From positions 105,452,831-105,516,830 of the forward strand of contig NW_024609846.1 in NCBI RefSeq assembly GCF_016920785.2: DNA of 64,000 nucleotides, in the 5' to 3' direction. This stretch comes from Ixodes scapularis. Taxonomy: Eukaryota > Arthropoda > Arachnida > Ixodida > Ixodidae. The notes beneath the pieces are model-generated. The model was not told where the DNA came from. It saw only the letters and a list, made by a program, of their open reading frames with translations, and did no database searches. The position numbers and the translations under genes were made by a program. This document shows positions 41,340 through 54,500 of this stretch, in pieces. Each line of letters opens with the position of its first letter. Position 1 is the first letter of the stretch.

Positions 41340-43745
41340 CCACCTTTAAATCAGCCTCAGACTCGACGCTTTTTTGGTGAAGTGTTCACAGATGCACTTC
41401 CTCTACCTGAGTTATCTTGCACACAATCAAGTGTTGAAATGGATGATTTTAGTATAAACATTGATGATGTCATGGGTGCTATTGATCGACTACCCACAAA
41501 ATCCAGCTCCGGGCCAGATGGCGTATGCTCTAAGCTAAAGCCCCTATATGTTTTAAAAGTAGCGCAAGGTGCGTCGATGCACGAGGCACGTGCAACGTGA
41601 AGCCCTTGGGAAGATCATGGCAGCACAGCGCAGCATTGAGCTAATTTTATACGCCATGCTCTTCCCAGTAGTGGCGCGCGGCACGTGTCGAGCGCATTTC
41701 CACAACAATGAATGGCGCCACTTTTCCCAGGATAGAGGGGCTTCACTCTAAGCTACTAAAACTGACTAAACCTGTGTCAGGCGTTGTGCTTGCCAGCCTT
41801 TTCCAGCAGTCACTTGATACCGGTTGTGTGCCGACCGACTGGAAATGAGAAAATCTAGTCCCAATTTATAAATCCGAAAACCGAAACTGTGCAACAAACT
41901 ATAGACCCATACTCCTAGCATCTGTTTCATGTAAACTTTTAGAACAAATACGGAGCGCAAGTTCGTCTGCTTCTTTTGCAGGGGTTTTGGTGACGTCAGA
42001 ACGCCGAGCTCTGATTGGTTCTGATTGAAAGATAGTGAGTAGACCTCAAGGAAGCTAGCATTGAGGTCTACCCACTATTCTTTCCTTCAAAGCCAATCAA
42101 AACTCGGCGTCGTTCTGACGTCATGCGACTCCTGCGCAAGAAGCAGACGACTTGCTCTGCGCATTATCTATTCATCAGTGATGAAGCACCTTGCTAGTTA
42201 CAATATACTTTTTCCTAACCAGCATGGATTTGAACGCGGTCTCTCATGCGAAACTCAGCTATTCGAATTGATAACTGATCTGCACACCAACATTCATGCA
42301 TCCTCGCAAACCGACGCAGTTTTCATAGATTTCGCAAAAGTCTTTGATCGTGTACCACACAGTCGTCTTATTAAAAAAAAAGTTGCAATATCTTAAAATT
42401 AACGCAAATGTGATTGCGTGGGTTCGAGAATATCTCAACAACCGAAAGGAAACCGTAATAGCAAATGACGTAAGTTCACCCCCCGTAAGTGTCAAATCTG
42501 GAGTGCCACAAGGATCTGTTCTTGGGCCACTTTCGTTTTTAGCTTATATAAATGACCTCCCTAACAATCTTTCATCTAAAATTCGACTGTTTGTAGATGA
42601 CTGTGAGGTATACCGTCATATATCAAATGAATCAGATTGCATTGCCATTCAAAAAGACTTGAATAGCATAATACTATGGTGTGAAATATGGCAAATGCAA
42701 ATAAATATAGAAAAATTGAAAACGATGACATTTACAAACCGTTCTTTCATTCTACATCGTGCATGACTACACCCTCATACATTCAAAATAAGATGAAGTA
42801 ACGTTATTTAATTATCTTGGTGTTCATCTAAGTCCTAATCTTTCATGGAATAATCATATATATACCACATTCTTAAAAGAGAAAATCAATCTTTAGGATT
42901 TATGAGAAGACATTTGTACATGGTCACAACAGAACCGAAACTATTAGCATTCACTGCTCTGATTAGGCCAACGATAGAGTACGCATCTATAATTTGGAAC
43001 CTGCATCAAAAGTATTTAAATGACAGGCTAGAATTTCTCCGAAACAGGGAAACTTGATTCATACCCAAACAATACCCACCTGTCACACAACTTAAAGTCT
43101 CAATTGGCTCACAAACACTTCAGCAGATAAGCAATATTGCTAGGTTGTCGCAGTTTCATGATCTCTTTCACACTTTAACTAAATTTCGCGATAACAACAT
43201 CATCCCCCCCCCCCCCGCATTTCCACCCCGTCATGATCACCCCAAAAAGCTTATATTTCATTCACAAATACTAACTTATATAAATTTTCCTCGCTTCTGC
43301 AGGCTATAGTCGACTGGAATGAGTAGGTAAGCGAAATCGCACAGAAAACAAACCATGACACGTTTGTTTCATTGTTACGTGGCTCTTTATTATGACATCT
43401 ATTTTTTTCTAAGTAGCACGCGTGCGTTTGGTGCCTTTATGTTTCCACTTGTTAATTTCATCATCGCTAAGTAATCTTTACTATAAGGTTTTCTATGTAC
43501 CCTCTGTTTTTGTAGCACTTGTACATTTATTCTGTATTACTTGTTAATCACTTAGAATTTATTACATCCTGGTGTGCATGACCATGCACCATGTTACGCG
43601 TGATTGAGCACTGTTAGCGTGATATGTTTTCTTTTATTTTTTCATACAATTAAAATATTGTGCGGCTTTGATGACATTGTTTGTACCCCCCTCTACGTAA
43701 TGCCCCTGTGGGCTTTTAGAGGTAAGGAAATTAATAAATAAAAAA
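41340..43745 (+). mobile_element. Degenerate CR1/L2-like LINE, RT part only
   Basis: Fragments in order: TKSSSGPDGV (41490), a foreign insert at about 41563-41752, then NCATNYRPILLASVSCKLLE (41888), a 212-bp MITE, FPNQHGFERGLSCETQLFEL (42213), DFAKVFDRVPH, a frameshift at an A-run (42372), SGVPQGSVLGPLSFLAYIND (42500) and RLFVDDCEVY (42588). It has many stops. It ends near GCCCCTGTGGGC (43702) and TAATAAATAAAAAAA. Confidence 0.85.
41951..42162. mobile_element. Palindromic MITE inserted in LINE RT
   Basis: The left arm GTTCGTCTGCTTCTT...GACGTCAGAACG...TGATTGGTTCTGATTG...GTAGACCTCAA mirrors the right arm around a centre near 42057 (GCTAGC). Removing it would rejoin the LINE reading LLEQ-IIYSSVMKHL, which defines its edges. 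Confidence 0.85.
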
Positions 43746-43990
43746 ATAATCTGGCGCCTGCGTCCTGGGAACAACAGTTATGGCGGCGTCAGGCATGAGT
43801 TGAACGCTTAGTGCTATCGGTCTAATGAAAACGAGCTGGACAAAGCGTATACCCTATGGTGCCGCCCATTGGACTACCAAAAAAAAAATACCCAGAAAAT
43901 GCCAGTTGACTCGCTTTTGCTTATAGGGGTATAGTTTTATCTTTTTGCCAACAGCCACACCTTAATTTTCACTCTTTACTTATGCAAGCT
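43746..43990. other. No gene recognised
   Basis: Short unique stretch between the LINE tail and the palindrome-rich element. Confidence 0.4.
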
Positions 43991-44055
43991 TTTAGAGCGC
44001 AGCTCTTAGGGGCCCGTTTCCGGCTTGAGCGGCGTCGCCGTCGGCGTCGGCGTCG

Positions 44056-44089
<34 letters not shown>

Positions 44090-45060
44090 AACCGCGCGGT
44101 GCATCATGGGAAATGTCCCATAATGCACCGCGCGAGCCCCCCACCAAGGTCACGTGACCTCGTGGGGGGTCACGTGACCCCCCGAAGTCACGTGACTCCC
44201 CTGAGGTCACGTGGCCCCCTCCTCGAGGTCACGTGACCCCCGCCGATGTCGCGTGACCCCCCGACGACGTCATCGTCACTGATGACGTCACCGGCATCCA
44301 CATCGTCATCGTCATCATCACTGATGACGTCACCGGCATCCACATCGTCATCGTCATCACTGATGACGTCACCGGCATCCACATCGTCATCGTTATCACT
44401 GATGACGTCACCGGCATCCGCATCGTCATCGTCATCATCACTGATGACGTCACCGGCATCCACATCGTCATCGTAATCATCACTGATGACGTCACCGGCA
44501 TCCACATCGTCATCGTCATCATCACTGATGACGTCACCGGCATCCGCATCGTCATCGTCATCATCACTGATGACGTCACCGGCATCCACATCGTCATCGT
44601 CATCATCACTGATGACGTCACCGGCATCCACATCGTCATCGTCATCATCACTGATGACGTCACCGACATCCGCATTGTCATCGTCATCATCACTGATGAC
44701 GTCATCAGTGACGTCACTGATGTCGTCACCGGCATCCGCATCGTCATCGTCATCATCACTGATGACGTCATCAGTGACGTCACTGATGACGTCACCGACA
44801 TTCGCATCGTCATCGTCATCATCACTGGTGAAGTCATCAGTGACGTCACTAATGACGTCATCGGTACCCGCATCGTCATCGTCACTGATGACGTCATCAG
44901 TGACGTCAGTGATGACATCATCGGCATTGGGGGTCACGTGACCCCCAAGGTAACGTGACCCCCCCTGGTTAGTTTAACCCCCCCCCCCAGTGCCCTTCCC
45001 TCCTCCTCCTCAAGAGCTGCGCTCTAATTCGGCGTTACAGGGAGTTGTAAGCGGCTTTCA
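43991..45060 (+). mobile_element. E-box/CRE palindrome-rich element, copy 2
   Basis: Same ends as copy 1: TTTAGAGCGCAGCTCTTAGG on the left, and AAGAGCTGCGCTCTAA plus GTAAGCGGCTTTCA on the right. The left third has a GGCGTC repeat and about five CACGTG palindromes. The middle (44265-44930) is a tandem array with about 19 copies of TGACGTCA by eye. The long Asp-rich and Ser/Thr-rich frames are repeat artefacts. Confidence 0.72.
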
Positions 45061-45385
45061 TTTTTTATTTTTAAAATTCTGATATGCTAATGCGCCCTCT
45101 TCGGCCACCTCTTTAGCAAATCTTAGTTCGATACGTTATGAAACCGATTTATGCAGTCCATTCAAAGGGTCAACAATCTCTCTGACCGATATTCATGACC
45201 ACACTCGAATACCTTAAATTTTCGAAACCACGGGACGATGCTTCACGCGGCGAAGTGCCACCAAAAAATCCAAAACCGGTTCGTTTCGTTTCTTTCCCCT
45301 TTACAGCTATAGCTACGTCATCTTGACGTTTCTGCACATTTCGTTACTGCACCATCGGCACCCAAGGTTAGAACAGGGGTAGAGT

Positions 45386-45391
45386 TTTATT
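45386..45391 (-). terminator. Polyadenylation signal of gene 1
   Basis: AATAAA on the minus strand, 15 bases after the stop codon. This is close, but it is the first canonical signal. Confidence 0.55.
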
Positions 45392-45406
45392 CGGTCAAGC
45401 AGGAAA

Positions 45407-45517
45407 TCACTTGTCCGAAGTTCGGTCAGCTTGGGAATCCACCTCGGTGCGGGTGTTGTCCGGGTTAGACAGCCCCACCGACCCCTGGTAAGAGTGCATG
45501 ATGGGCAGGAACGACGC
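45407..45517 (-). CDS. Gene 1 last exon with stop
   Basis: Acceptor TTCTCTCACCAG, phase 0. It encodes ASFLPIMHSYQGSVGLSNPD and a polar tail ending in SDK, with TGA at 45409-45407. An AATAAA follows at once. It fits as a cytoplasmic C-terminus after the fourth membrane segment. Confidence 0.78.
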   Translation of the reverse strand, partial: ASFLPIMHSYQGSVGLSNPDNTRTEVDSQADRTSDK

Positions 45518-48500
45518 CTGGTGAGAGAAGGTACGAAGACAGTGCTCTCACTCAACCAGCAGGCGTAAAAAGAGGGGACAAGCCAGCATCGTTTGGGGGA
45601 AACTGGCGCAAAGAAATTAGTGTAAACAAACCAACAAACGGAGTACATTGAAACTTTTCACAAAAGGTGACTTTAGATAATGCATTTATCAGACTCGTAG
45701 TTTATGAATCGGGGTTGTAGGTAAAAAAAAGAAAACGCTCTAGCCTAAAATTGTTTTTTTTTTCCTAAAAAATGTTAAAAAAAAGACGCCGGGTTGACGC
45801 TGTTGTCAGCGGTGGCCGGGTGCTGATGTTCCATTACTTAAAGGTGCCCTGCAAGGACCATTTTACTGGTTTTTAATTTGCACCGAACCTGAGCGCACTG
45901 AACGTAGTAACTTAATGAAACTTTTCTTTTATCGAATTTCGCGTTATTTTAAAAGTTATAGTCAAATTAAAATTACAAAAACAAGCAAAAAATAACCTCC
46001 TTCATGACGTCCTTTGTTGCTTGAGTGGCCGTGAACTAGACGAGGGGTAGTGAGCTCAGCGAGCGCTCACGGCTGCCGCACTTCGTGTCGACAGCGCGAG
46101 AGGGCGCCACCAAAGCATGTCCTGAATAGGCTGTATGCAGCGGGCAGCCAGAGCGGCTCTCATTGCATTTTCTGCGTGATTAAACACTATATTGGCATGA
46201 CACTTTATTGGTCACAAACGACAGCGAACGCGGGGTAAGGATCAGTTCAGAATGGGAGCCACTTCGCGCTGCCATACCGCGAAACGGTTAAAGGGATACT
46301 ACAAGAAAATTTCGGCACTCATTTTTTTGTCTATATGTGTTCAAAGGAGCAGTCTCACATCGAAAATACCTATATCTTGTCAAAAAAGTCTCGAAAAAGA
46401 ATTTTAAAACGAATTAAACGATTAGCAAAGAGCACCTTGTGGATGTCGCTAACGCCTCGCTTGTAATGCCCGTCTAGGAACCTTGACAGCTAGTGACGGA
46501 GATTGTCTCGCCCCCGGCCACGACGAGAGAAGAGGGGAAGGAGGAACTCCCCTCTTCCCGAGAATGCCTTTTGTGTGTCGCAGAAGTCGCTATTGTTCCC
46601 CTAGAAGATTATAGAAGATTAACCCGTCACTCAAAATTCGTACAAAAGCAGCTGCTTCGGTGGCTGGAACGACTAGGCCATCCTCTCGACGTCAGCCTCG
46701 CCGTAGCTTTGCTCATCCTGAGACGACCTAAGTCACGATTGCGTTGGATGTCACGTGGTCTCCGCTGGGCCTTCTCCGTGCGTTTGCCAAAGTGGGCCAT
46801 TTATAACGAAAAATAGAGCCACCAGGCTCAAAATACAAACGTGACATTGTCATTTACGGATATTGTGGATCATATGCAACCTATTTTTGATCAAGACCGG
46901 AAAATTTCAAATTTTGTTGAAGTATCCCTTTAAAACGCAAGACAAGGCTGCTTGCCGAAGGACTTCGGACCGCAGCGCCGCCGCGTACATCCGGGACCTT
47001 TCCGTGTCGGCGCCAGATCCCACTACTCCTTTCTAGTATGCGCCGCCTTTTCCACCGCTTGGTGCCCCCCGATCCAGTGACTTTAGTGCCGGGTATGTCT
47101 ACGGGTCATTTCTTGTTTCCGTACTTTTTAAGCTGCATTTGATTCTTTTCTGATCTAAAATACTGAACAAAATCTACTTTTATAAACAACTGAAAGGGTT
47201 CCCGCCACTTATATTTTGTATTTCGACTAAAAAGAAGCTTTTAGCTGCTCTGACCAGTAATAAGCCCAGGACCTAAGACGTCACGTATCGCGCGCCTTCG
47301 GTACCCAACCGCGGGTCGCCCCTGTAGGTGGAGGAGGTTTCCGCGTCGTCCGGTTAAAATATGACGCACTGATATTTAGTTACTCTCTCCGTGCCCGCTG
47401 GCTTGCCCGAACCCCGAGGGACGTGGAAACCGCAAAAAAGGTAGACGCTGAAAGGTGCACTGACACCCCAAAGGTCGTATTATTTTTTATTGTCTAAAAC
47501 GATGCAAGTTACACTCATTGACACGCAAAAAAAAAAAAAAAAAAACGCATCGCAAAATAAAAAAAAAAAAAACCTCGCGCGCGTGCGCGCCTTTGTATTT
47601 TTGGCGTTTATATTTCCCGCGCTCACCTCCTTGCTTCTTTTGACCGGTGACGTCAAAAATAAGAAAATTTAGAAGCTTTATAGGCGACATATTTATAACA
47701 TTTAATAACGGCAATCGTAAAACATATTTTTAACGCAATTGCGAACGCACTACGGCCCCTCTTTCTGAAATACCAAAATCAGATTTCGGTGTGATGTCGT
47801 TTCCTGGATTTGTATCCTCCTTCGGAAAACTTGGCGCCGCTCGTGCAGGGGGTTATCGGCGAGTCGGGGAAGAAACCGGTTTTCTTCCCCGAGTGATTCA
47901 AAGTAGTATTAAGTAGAAAAATTGTTTCGTGGATCCTTTAAGCTGAGACCTAAGCCAATGCCACAAGCACGAGAGCACGAGGTCGTTCTTCTGGAGAACG
48001 AGCACTCGCGTCTCAAAGCCAAAAGCGCGGAGTAGCTCGTGCTTTTAGCTTTGGCAGTGTCTCAGCTTAAGGCTGAACGAAGTCTATCCTTGACAACTTA
48101 ACGCCCGTTCACACTCTTGCGATCTCATAGAACTTGGTTCCTTAAAACCTCTTACAACGAGAGGACACAGTGTCGCCATCTATCGGGTTGCAGTGTAAAC
48201 TTGGCAGTCCGGCATATTTTCTATTTTACCCGCGCATTATCCTCTCTTTCTTGGCTCGAAAAACTTTTGTATACGTTATAAACGAGCCTTTCTTATAGGT
48301 ATGTAGCGGCTCCCAGCGAAGCGCGAAAGAAGAGAAAGAAGTGCCCGCGCGATCACGGCCTCTCTCGGCGCTCGAGACAGCACAGACATCGAGGAACAAC
48401 GGCACCCGCAAGATCGGCTCGTCACGTCTCAGATTTAACCTAATGTAAATAGTGTAAATAAATTAGTTGAAGCTCAGTACGCTTCAAATTGGTGACCCGA

Positions 48501-51500
48501 AACCTCAGCAACAGCGACCTCAGCTCTGACCCGGCCCTCAGCAACAACGGTAATGTCTCCGCCAGCTACCGAATCCACATCCACCGGCGACCAGATTTCC
48601 CCTCCAAGCATTGCCACGGTCAAGCTACCTGAGTTTTGGACCAGGGACTCGGAACTCTGGTTCATCATTATCGAGTCCATCTTCCGAAAAAACCGTATCA
48701 CAACGCAACTGTCAAAATACGACTACGTTGTTGCTGCCCTCCCGCAGTCCATCGCTAGCATCGTCCGGGACGTACTCCGAGCGCCTCCAGCAGACAATCC
48801 ATACGAAAAATTGAAAATGGAGTTAACTCGGAGGACTACAGAATCTGAGCAACGCCGCATCCAGCAGCTCCTCACCACAGAGGAGCTAGGCGACAGAAAA
48901 CCTTCCGATCTCCTCCGCAGAATGCATCAACTTCTGGGAGACCGCGCCGAATCACTCGACGCATCCATCTTCAAGGAACTATTCCTTCAGCGACTTCCCC
49001 AACAAGTTCGCATGATCCTGTCCACATTATCGGAGCCCTTGGAAACACTCGCCCAGATGGCAGATAAAATCATGGATGTTTCCGCTCTCGGGATCTCCGC
49101 AGTTAGCCAAAAACCACCAGCAGCTGGCCAGTCATCAGGAGCTCACTCCTTGGAGGAGAAGTTTTCTCAACTCCTCCAATCAAACAAGAGACTCTCAGAG
49201 TAAGTTGACCCGCTAGCGAAGAATTTGCGAGACCTACGTGCCCGATTCAACAACGTACACCTAGATATCGTGGGACCGCTGCCACCGTCTCACGACTATC
49301 GTTACCTGCTGACGTGCGTGGACAGGTTCACTCGCTGGCCAGAGGCAATGCCTATGAAAGACATGACCGCGGAGACTGTCGCCCACACATTTATTACTAT
49401 GTGGACCAGCCGTTTTGGTGTGCCGGCGACAATAACAACCGATAGAGGCAGACAGTTCGAAAGTCTTCTCTTCCATAAACTGTCAACTCTTCTCGGTGCA
49501 CACCACATCCGAACAACAGCATACCATCCCTACTCCAACGGGCTCGTGGAAAGGTTTCACCGACAGATGAAAGCGGCACTCAGAGCGCACACGTCAATAA
49601 ACCCATGGACCGAAGTCCTACCAATGGTGCTGCTGGGCATCCGCACTGCCGTGCGAGACGAACTTAAGTGCTCCTCCGCCGAAATGGTCTACGGCACTAC
49701 CCTCCGACTACCCGGTGAATTTTTTCAGACAACTGAAAAGAGCAGTGACATTGACTGCGAGAACTACGCCAGCCGATTACGCTCGGTTCTCCAAAACATC
49801 CAACCAATCCAAACCAGGACTCAGTCACGCAAAGTCATCATAAGTCCCGACCTTCACCACTGCAGTCACGTGTTCGTGCGAAACGACACGGTGCGACGTC
49901 CACTACAGTGTCCCTATGACGGACCCTATGCAGTGCTGCAACGAACTGACAAAACATTCACGCTTTCAGTCAACGGCCGAGCAGAAGTAATTTCAATTGA
50001 CCGCATTAAGCCTGCACATCTCACGAACAATGAGCTACAAGAAATTGATGCAACTTCGTTCACAAGCACATCGCACACATTGCTCGCATTACACACAACC
50101 TCGCTAGGGGGGGAACCATGTAGCGGCTCCCAGCGAAGCGCGAAAGAAGAGAAAGAAGTGCCCGCGCGATCACGGCCTCTCTCGGCGCTCGAAACAGCAC
50201 AGACATCGAGGAACAACGGCACCCGCAAGATCGGCTCGTCACGTCTCAGATTTAACCTAATGTAAATAGTGTAAATAAATTAGTTGAAGCTCAGTACGCT
50301 TCAGGTATTACGCGCATTTGAAAATCCCGCAAAACTTTCGCCCTTGTGAAATACAGTTCCAAGGTAACCGCATATATGGCGCCAAAATGCCAGTGTGTTT
50401 ATTTATTTATTTATTTATTTACATACCCTCAAGGCCCTGGGGGCGTTACAGAGGGGAGTGAGTGAAAAAACAACAACAAACAGTAATAGAAGACATGGAA
50501 TAGGTCACGGGTCACTTTCGCAAAAATAATTAGTAACAGCACTTTTAAACACATCTAACGAGGGTAATAATATTAATGACGCCGGAAGGTGGTTCCACTC
50601 TGGTGATGTCCTAGGAATGAAAGATTCGTGATAGGCTGAGGTTCGAGAATGAGGAATGCCGACTTTGTACTGATGATCAATGCGTGGAGAAACGTAAGGT
50701 GGGACGAGGAAGAGCTTTTCTTTAAGAATGGGGTTAGAATTATATATTTTATAGAAAAGACATAGACGAGAACACTTACGGCGCAAAGAAAGCAGTGGCA
50801 AGGAGAGAAGAGATTTCATGGATGATACACTAGCTGTACGGTGATAATTGTTAAGTATGAAACGAGCGCCGCGGTTCTGAACTGACTCGAGATGAGAAGT
50901 GAGCGTCGTCTGACCAGGATCCCAGATTGAAGCTGCATACTCTAATTTTGAGCGAACCAAAGATTTGAATAATATTAGTTTGAGAGAAACTGGTGCTAGA
51001 GAAAAGTTACGTTTTAGGTAGCCTAACATAGAATTGGCATTAGCAATGATGTGGTTAATATGAATATGCCAGGAGAAGTTAGAAGTAATATGCACACCGA
51101 GGTATTTATATGAGGTCACACATTCTAAAGAAACGTGATCAAGATGATAGATAAAAGGCGTAGTGTTACGGCGAGATACTTTCATTGTTTTACATTTTTT
51201 AGTATTAAGTGTCATGGACCACAGCTTGCACCAATCAAGAACAGCGTTTAAGTCGTTTTTAAGAAGGAGAGAGTCAGAATCATTAGTAATCTTACGATAA
51301 ATAACGCAGTCATCCGCGAATAAACTAAGCGATGATGAGACACACAACGGCAAGTCATTGATGTATATGAGGAATAACAAAGGACCGAGAACGGAGCCTT
51401 GAGGGACGCCAGAAGTAACAGAAGACACTGAAGAATTAGAGTCATTTACATGAACAAACTGCGAACGATTTGTAAGAAAACACTCAATCCAAGTTAGTAT

Positions 51501-54500
51501 CTGAGGGTCGAGGTTGAGTTTGCTAAGCTTGAAGAGTAGTAGTTGGTGAGAAACTTTATCAAATGCTTTGCTGAAATCAAGAAAAATACAGTCAACCTGG
51601 GATCCATGATCAAGTAATGAAAATAAATCGTTAGTAAAGACGAGAAGTTGTGTTTCGCAAGAAAGAAATTTACGAAAGCCATGCTGTGAGGATGAGAAAA
51701 AAGAGTTGGATTCGAGATATTTAACAAGATGTGAATAAATAATATGCTCTAACATTTTACAAGGAGTACTGGTTATAAAATTTCAACAGATATCGTCTCT
51801 CTCGGTTGTACTCGGTTGCAAGAGTGTGAGCGGGCCTTTATGGCACGAATGCTAACAGCCGGCAGTTGCCGAAACAGGACTCACGTCAATGAGGATCGAC
51901 AGGACCGTGACGATGACCAGTGTCCGGACACCGAACTACAAACAGGAAACAGCGGCTGCCGATTAGTGTGTTAACGCCGGTAAAAAGAAAAAAGTAAAGG
52001 TAATTATACAGCTCGCTTACTACGTTGGCGTGGATTACGTCCAGAATTCCCGTCACGATGGTTTCTTTCTACAAATAAGAAGAAAAAAACCGATTGTAAC
52101 GACAGAAATGCGCAACGCAGAGCCACTTTCGTCTCCAGGCCTCGGTTTTAAAAATGTTGCCGCAGAAAAAGCAAAAAAAAAAGAAAAAAAGAAAAGCAAT
52201 TTGATTTTGGAAACCCATTTTATGCCATCCACAGCGGACGTCAAGGATTTCGGTAAACACACTAAGTATACGAATGATTACTTATATTTTACTAAATAAC
52301 TTTGGAATTAGTGAAAATAAAGATATGGTTCCACTTAAAAAAATGAACGCCGCTTACAATTCCCTGTAACGCCGGATTAGAGCGCAGCTCTTGAGGAGGA
52401 GGTGGAAGCGTACCGAGGAATAGGTGACTCCTTGAGGTCACGTGACCTCAGGGGGGGGGGGCGGTCGTGTGACGTCAGGAGAGTCACGTGACCTCGAGGG
52501 AGGGGGGTCGCGTGACCTCAGGGGGGGTCACGTGATCTTAGGGGTTCACGTGACCTCGAAGGGGGTGCCACGTGACCTCGGGGGATCACGTGACCTTGGG
52601 AGGTCACGTGACCTCGCGGTTACTCCGACGGCGACGCCGACGCCGCCCAAGCAGAAAACGGGCCCCTAAGAGCTGCGCTCTAAAAATTATTGACTGTGAT
52701 GAAAATCCCCCGAATTCAGTCAATTTTAGAAGGTTTTGAAGCACCTGGGAAGCGCGAGGTTTCGCTCGTGCAGCAGGCGCAAGGCCGGCGATGCGAAAAC
52801 CCGGGTGATATAGACGCTTTGCAGCAGCTGTGCATGGGCGCCGCCATAAGCGACCTTCAGTTTTTGTTTCCTCTTATTCCGTTCGCTTCACGTCATCATT
52901 ACCACAGCAGAACAGGTTATTGCGACTTTAGGTGCTACTGAGTCCTTTTCCTCATCATAGACCTCTTTGAAGGCTCATAAACGCCCGCCTCGGTGGCTCG
53001 GCATCTCGGTAAAACAGGAAAAGGTCAGCTATGGCGGCTCAATCTGGCGCGTGTGCAAAGCGTCTATAAGAAGATAACTACTGCGTATTTTGCATGGCCG
53101 GCTCTGGGCCTGTTACACGAGTGGTAAATTTAGCGCACCCCCGAGCTTTTCACGCGCTTAAATTCGCCCTAAAATTGACTCATTTAGGGGTAAACATATG
53201 GTTCAGTTTATCATCTGAACCATATGTTTACTAATTACAAAGTTAATTAATATATTTTGTGTAACTATCTCGTTAATTAGTGTGTTTTTGGAATCCATGA
53301 TGTCCGTTGTAACTGGCAGTGTGTTCCCCGAAAAGGGCTCTTTTTTTCTCGAACACCCTAGTTTAGGGATGTTTGGAAGTATTCGCAGAAATAACTGGTA
53401 TATTGAACGTACGCTGAAAATATTATTTTATGGGAACCATGAAGACGATTTAAAATTCATTTCAGTTGAAATAGATGTCAGGTGTCTTCCAAGTAATGTT
53501 GAAGAAGTTTTAGCCACAGGTTGCGCTAGCGCGCCGCAAAAATTCATTTAACAGACCCAGCACTATTCACGCCGGGACCGATATGACCGCGACGCCCGAG
53601 ACTGAAAAATTCCAGCTTTTGAGTCACGTGGACCGTGGCGTCAAGGCAGGTTCGTCAGGCGAATGGTCGAAGTGAACGGAGTAGGCTCGTCTTAGTTTTC
53701 AGCAGTAAGTTTTTAGAAAAATATAGTTATTTTACTAATTCAATAACAAGGAAAACTATATATTTTTGTCGGAAATGATTACTCCAACCGAAATAAAACA
53801 CTGTTTAAGTCCGCGGGTGCGTGGACTGAAAAGCCGAGCGCCTTTCGCTCGCGAATGTTGGGCGGGGACTGTCTTGAAAAGCGTTTAGTGTAGCAACAAG
53901 ATAAGTTTTTTTTTCCCCGCTGAGAAAAACAGAAATGGCGCATCATTGTGTTTTATCCGTTTTGTCGCGTGGTTCTTGGTTCCACGCGTGAAGGGAGCAG
54001 CAGCAACTGTTTCAGGCTGACGCGCCGCAGTTCCCGCTACTCCTCCGGGCCCATGTCAGAATTCCGTCGGACCATGTCTAGCATGCCCCGATCCTCCCTG
54101 CACGTCCATCCAACATTTCATCCAAAGAGACCTGTCAGCGGGAGCAAGGACATCGGTAAACGCCCCTGCACTGCGAGCCCAAGAATCCGTCGCTGTTACG
54201 CCAAGTCTCCTCGAACAGAGCCCTACTTATGTCATGTCTCGGGCTAGTAAAGCTGATGGCATCCGGGTAAAGCCTGTCACGGTGTTCTGTCTCACTCGGT
54301 ACGTAACAGTGGCGGCACTCAACAGTATTTATTCTTCGTATACAAATAACGCCACTCGCAACGTTGAAAATTGGGCGAGTTGGTTATGTATTGTTACAAA
54401 GAGGGAAACAACGCCAAAAGTACGGAGGATAAAGAACGAGGAACACACACAAAAATACAAAGGACAAAGAAGGAGGAACACATGCTTGTGTGTTCCTCGT

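Larger units (their letters stand above)
48302..50303 (+). mobile_element. Deleted Ty3/Gypsy element: LTRs, gag and integrase core only
   Basis: LTRs of 185 bp (TGTAGCGG...GCTTCA), differing at one position seen by eye, flanked by the 4-bp duplication ggta (48298-48301 and 50304-50307). A tRNA primer-like TGGTGACCCGAAACC follows the 5' LTR, and a G-run polypurine tract precedes the 3' LTR. Gag is followed directly by the integrase core; protease, RT, RNase H and the integrase zinc finger are gone. At about 2.0 kb it is a compact internal-deletion derivative that keeps everything needed for mobilisation in trans. Confidence 0.9.

Noticed and set aside
44188..44941. Long Asp-rich, Met-Thr-rich and Ser-rich open frames (also at 18954-19598)
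   Set aside because: They are open on both strands and in several frames because the DNA is a short tandem repeat with few stop codons. No conserved protein is implied.
52984..53010. tRNA-like sequence GCCCGCCTCGGTGGCTCGG
   Set aside because: Resembles an A-box region, but no cloverleaf or B-box follows.
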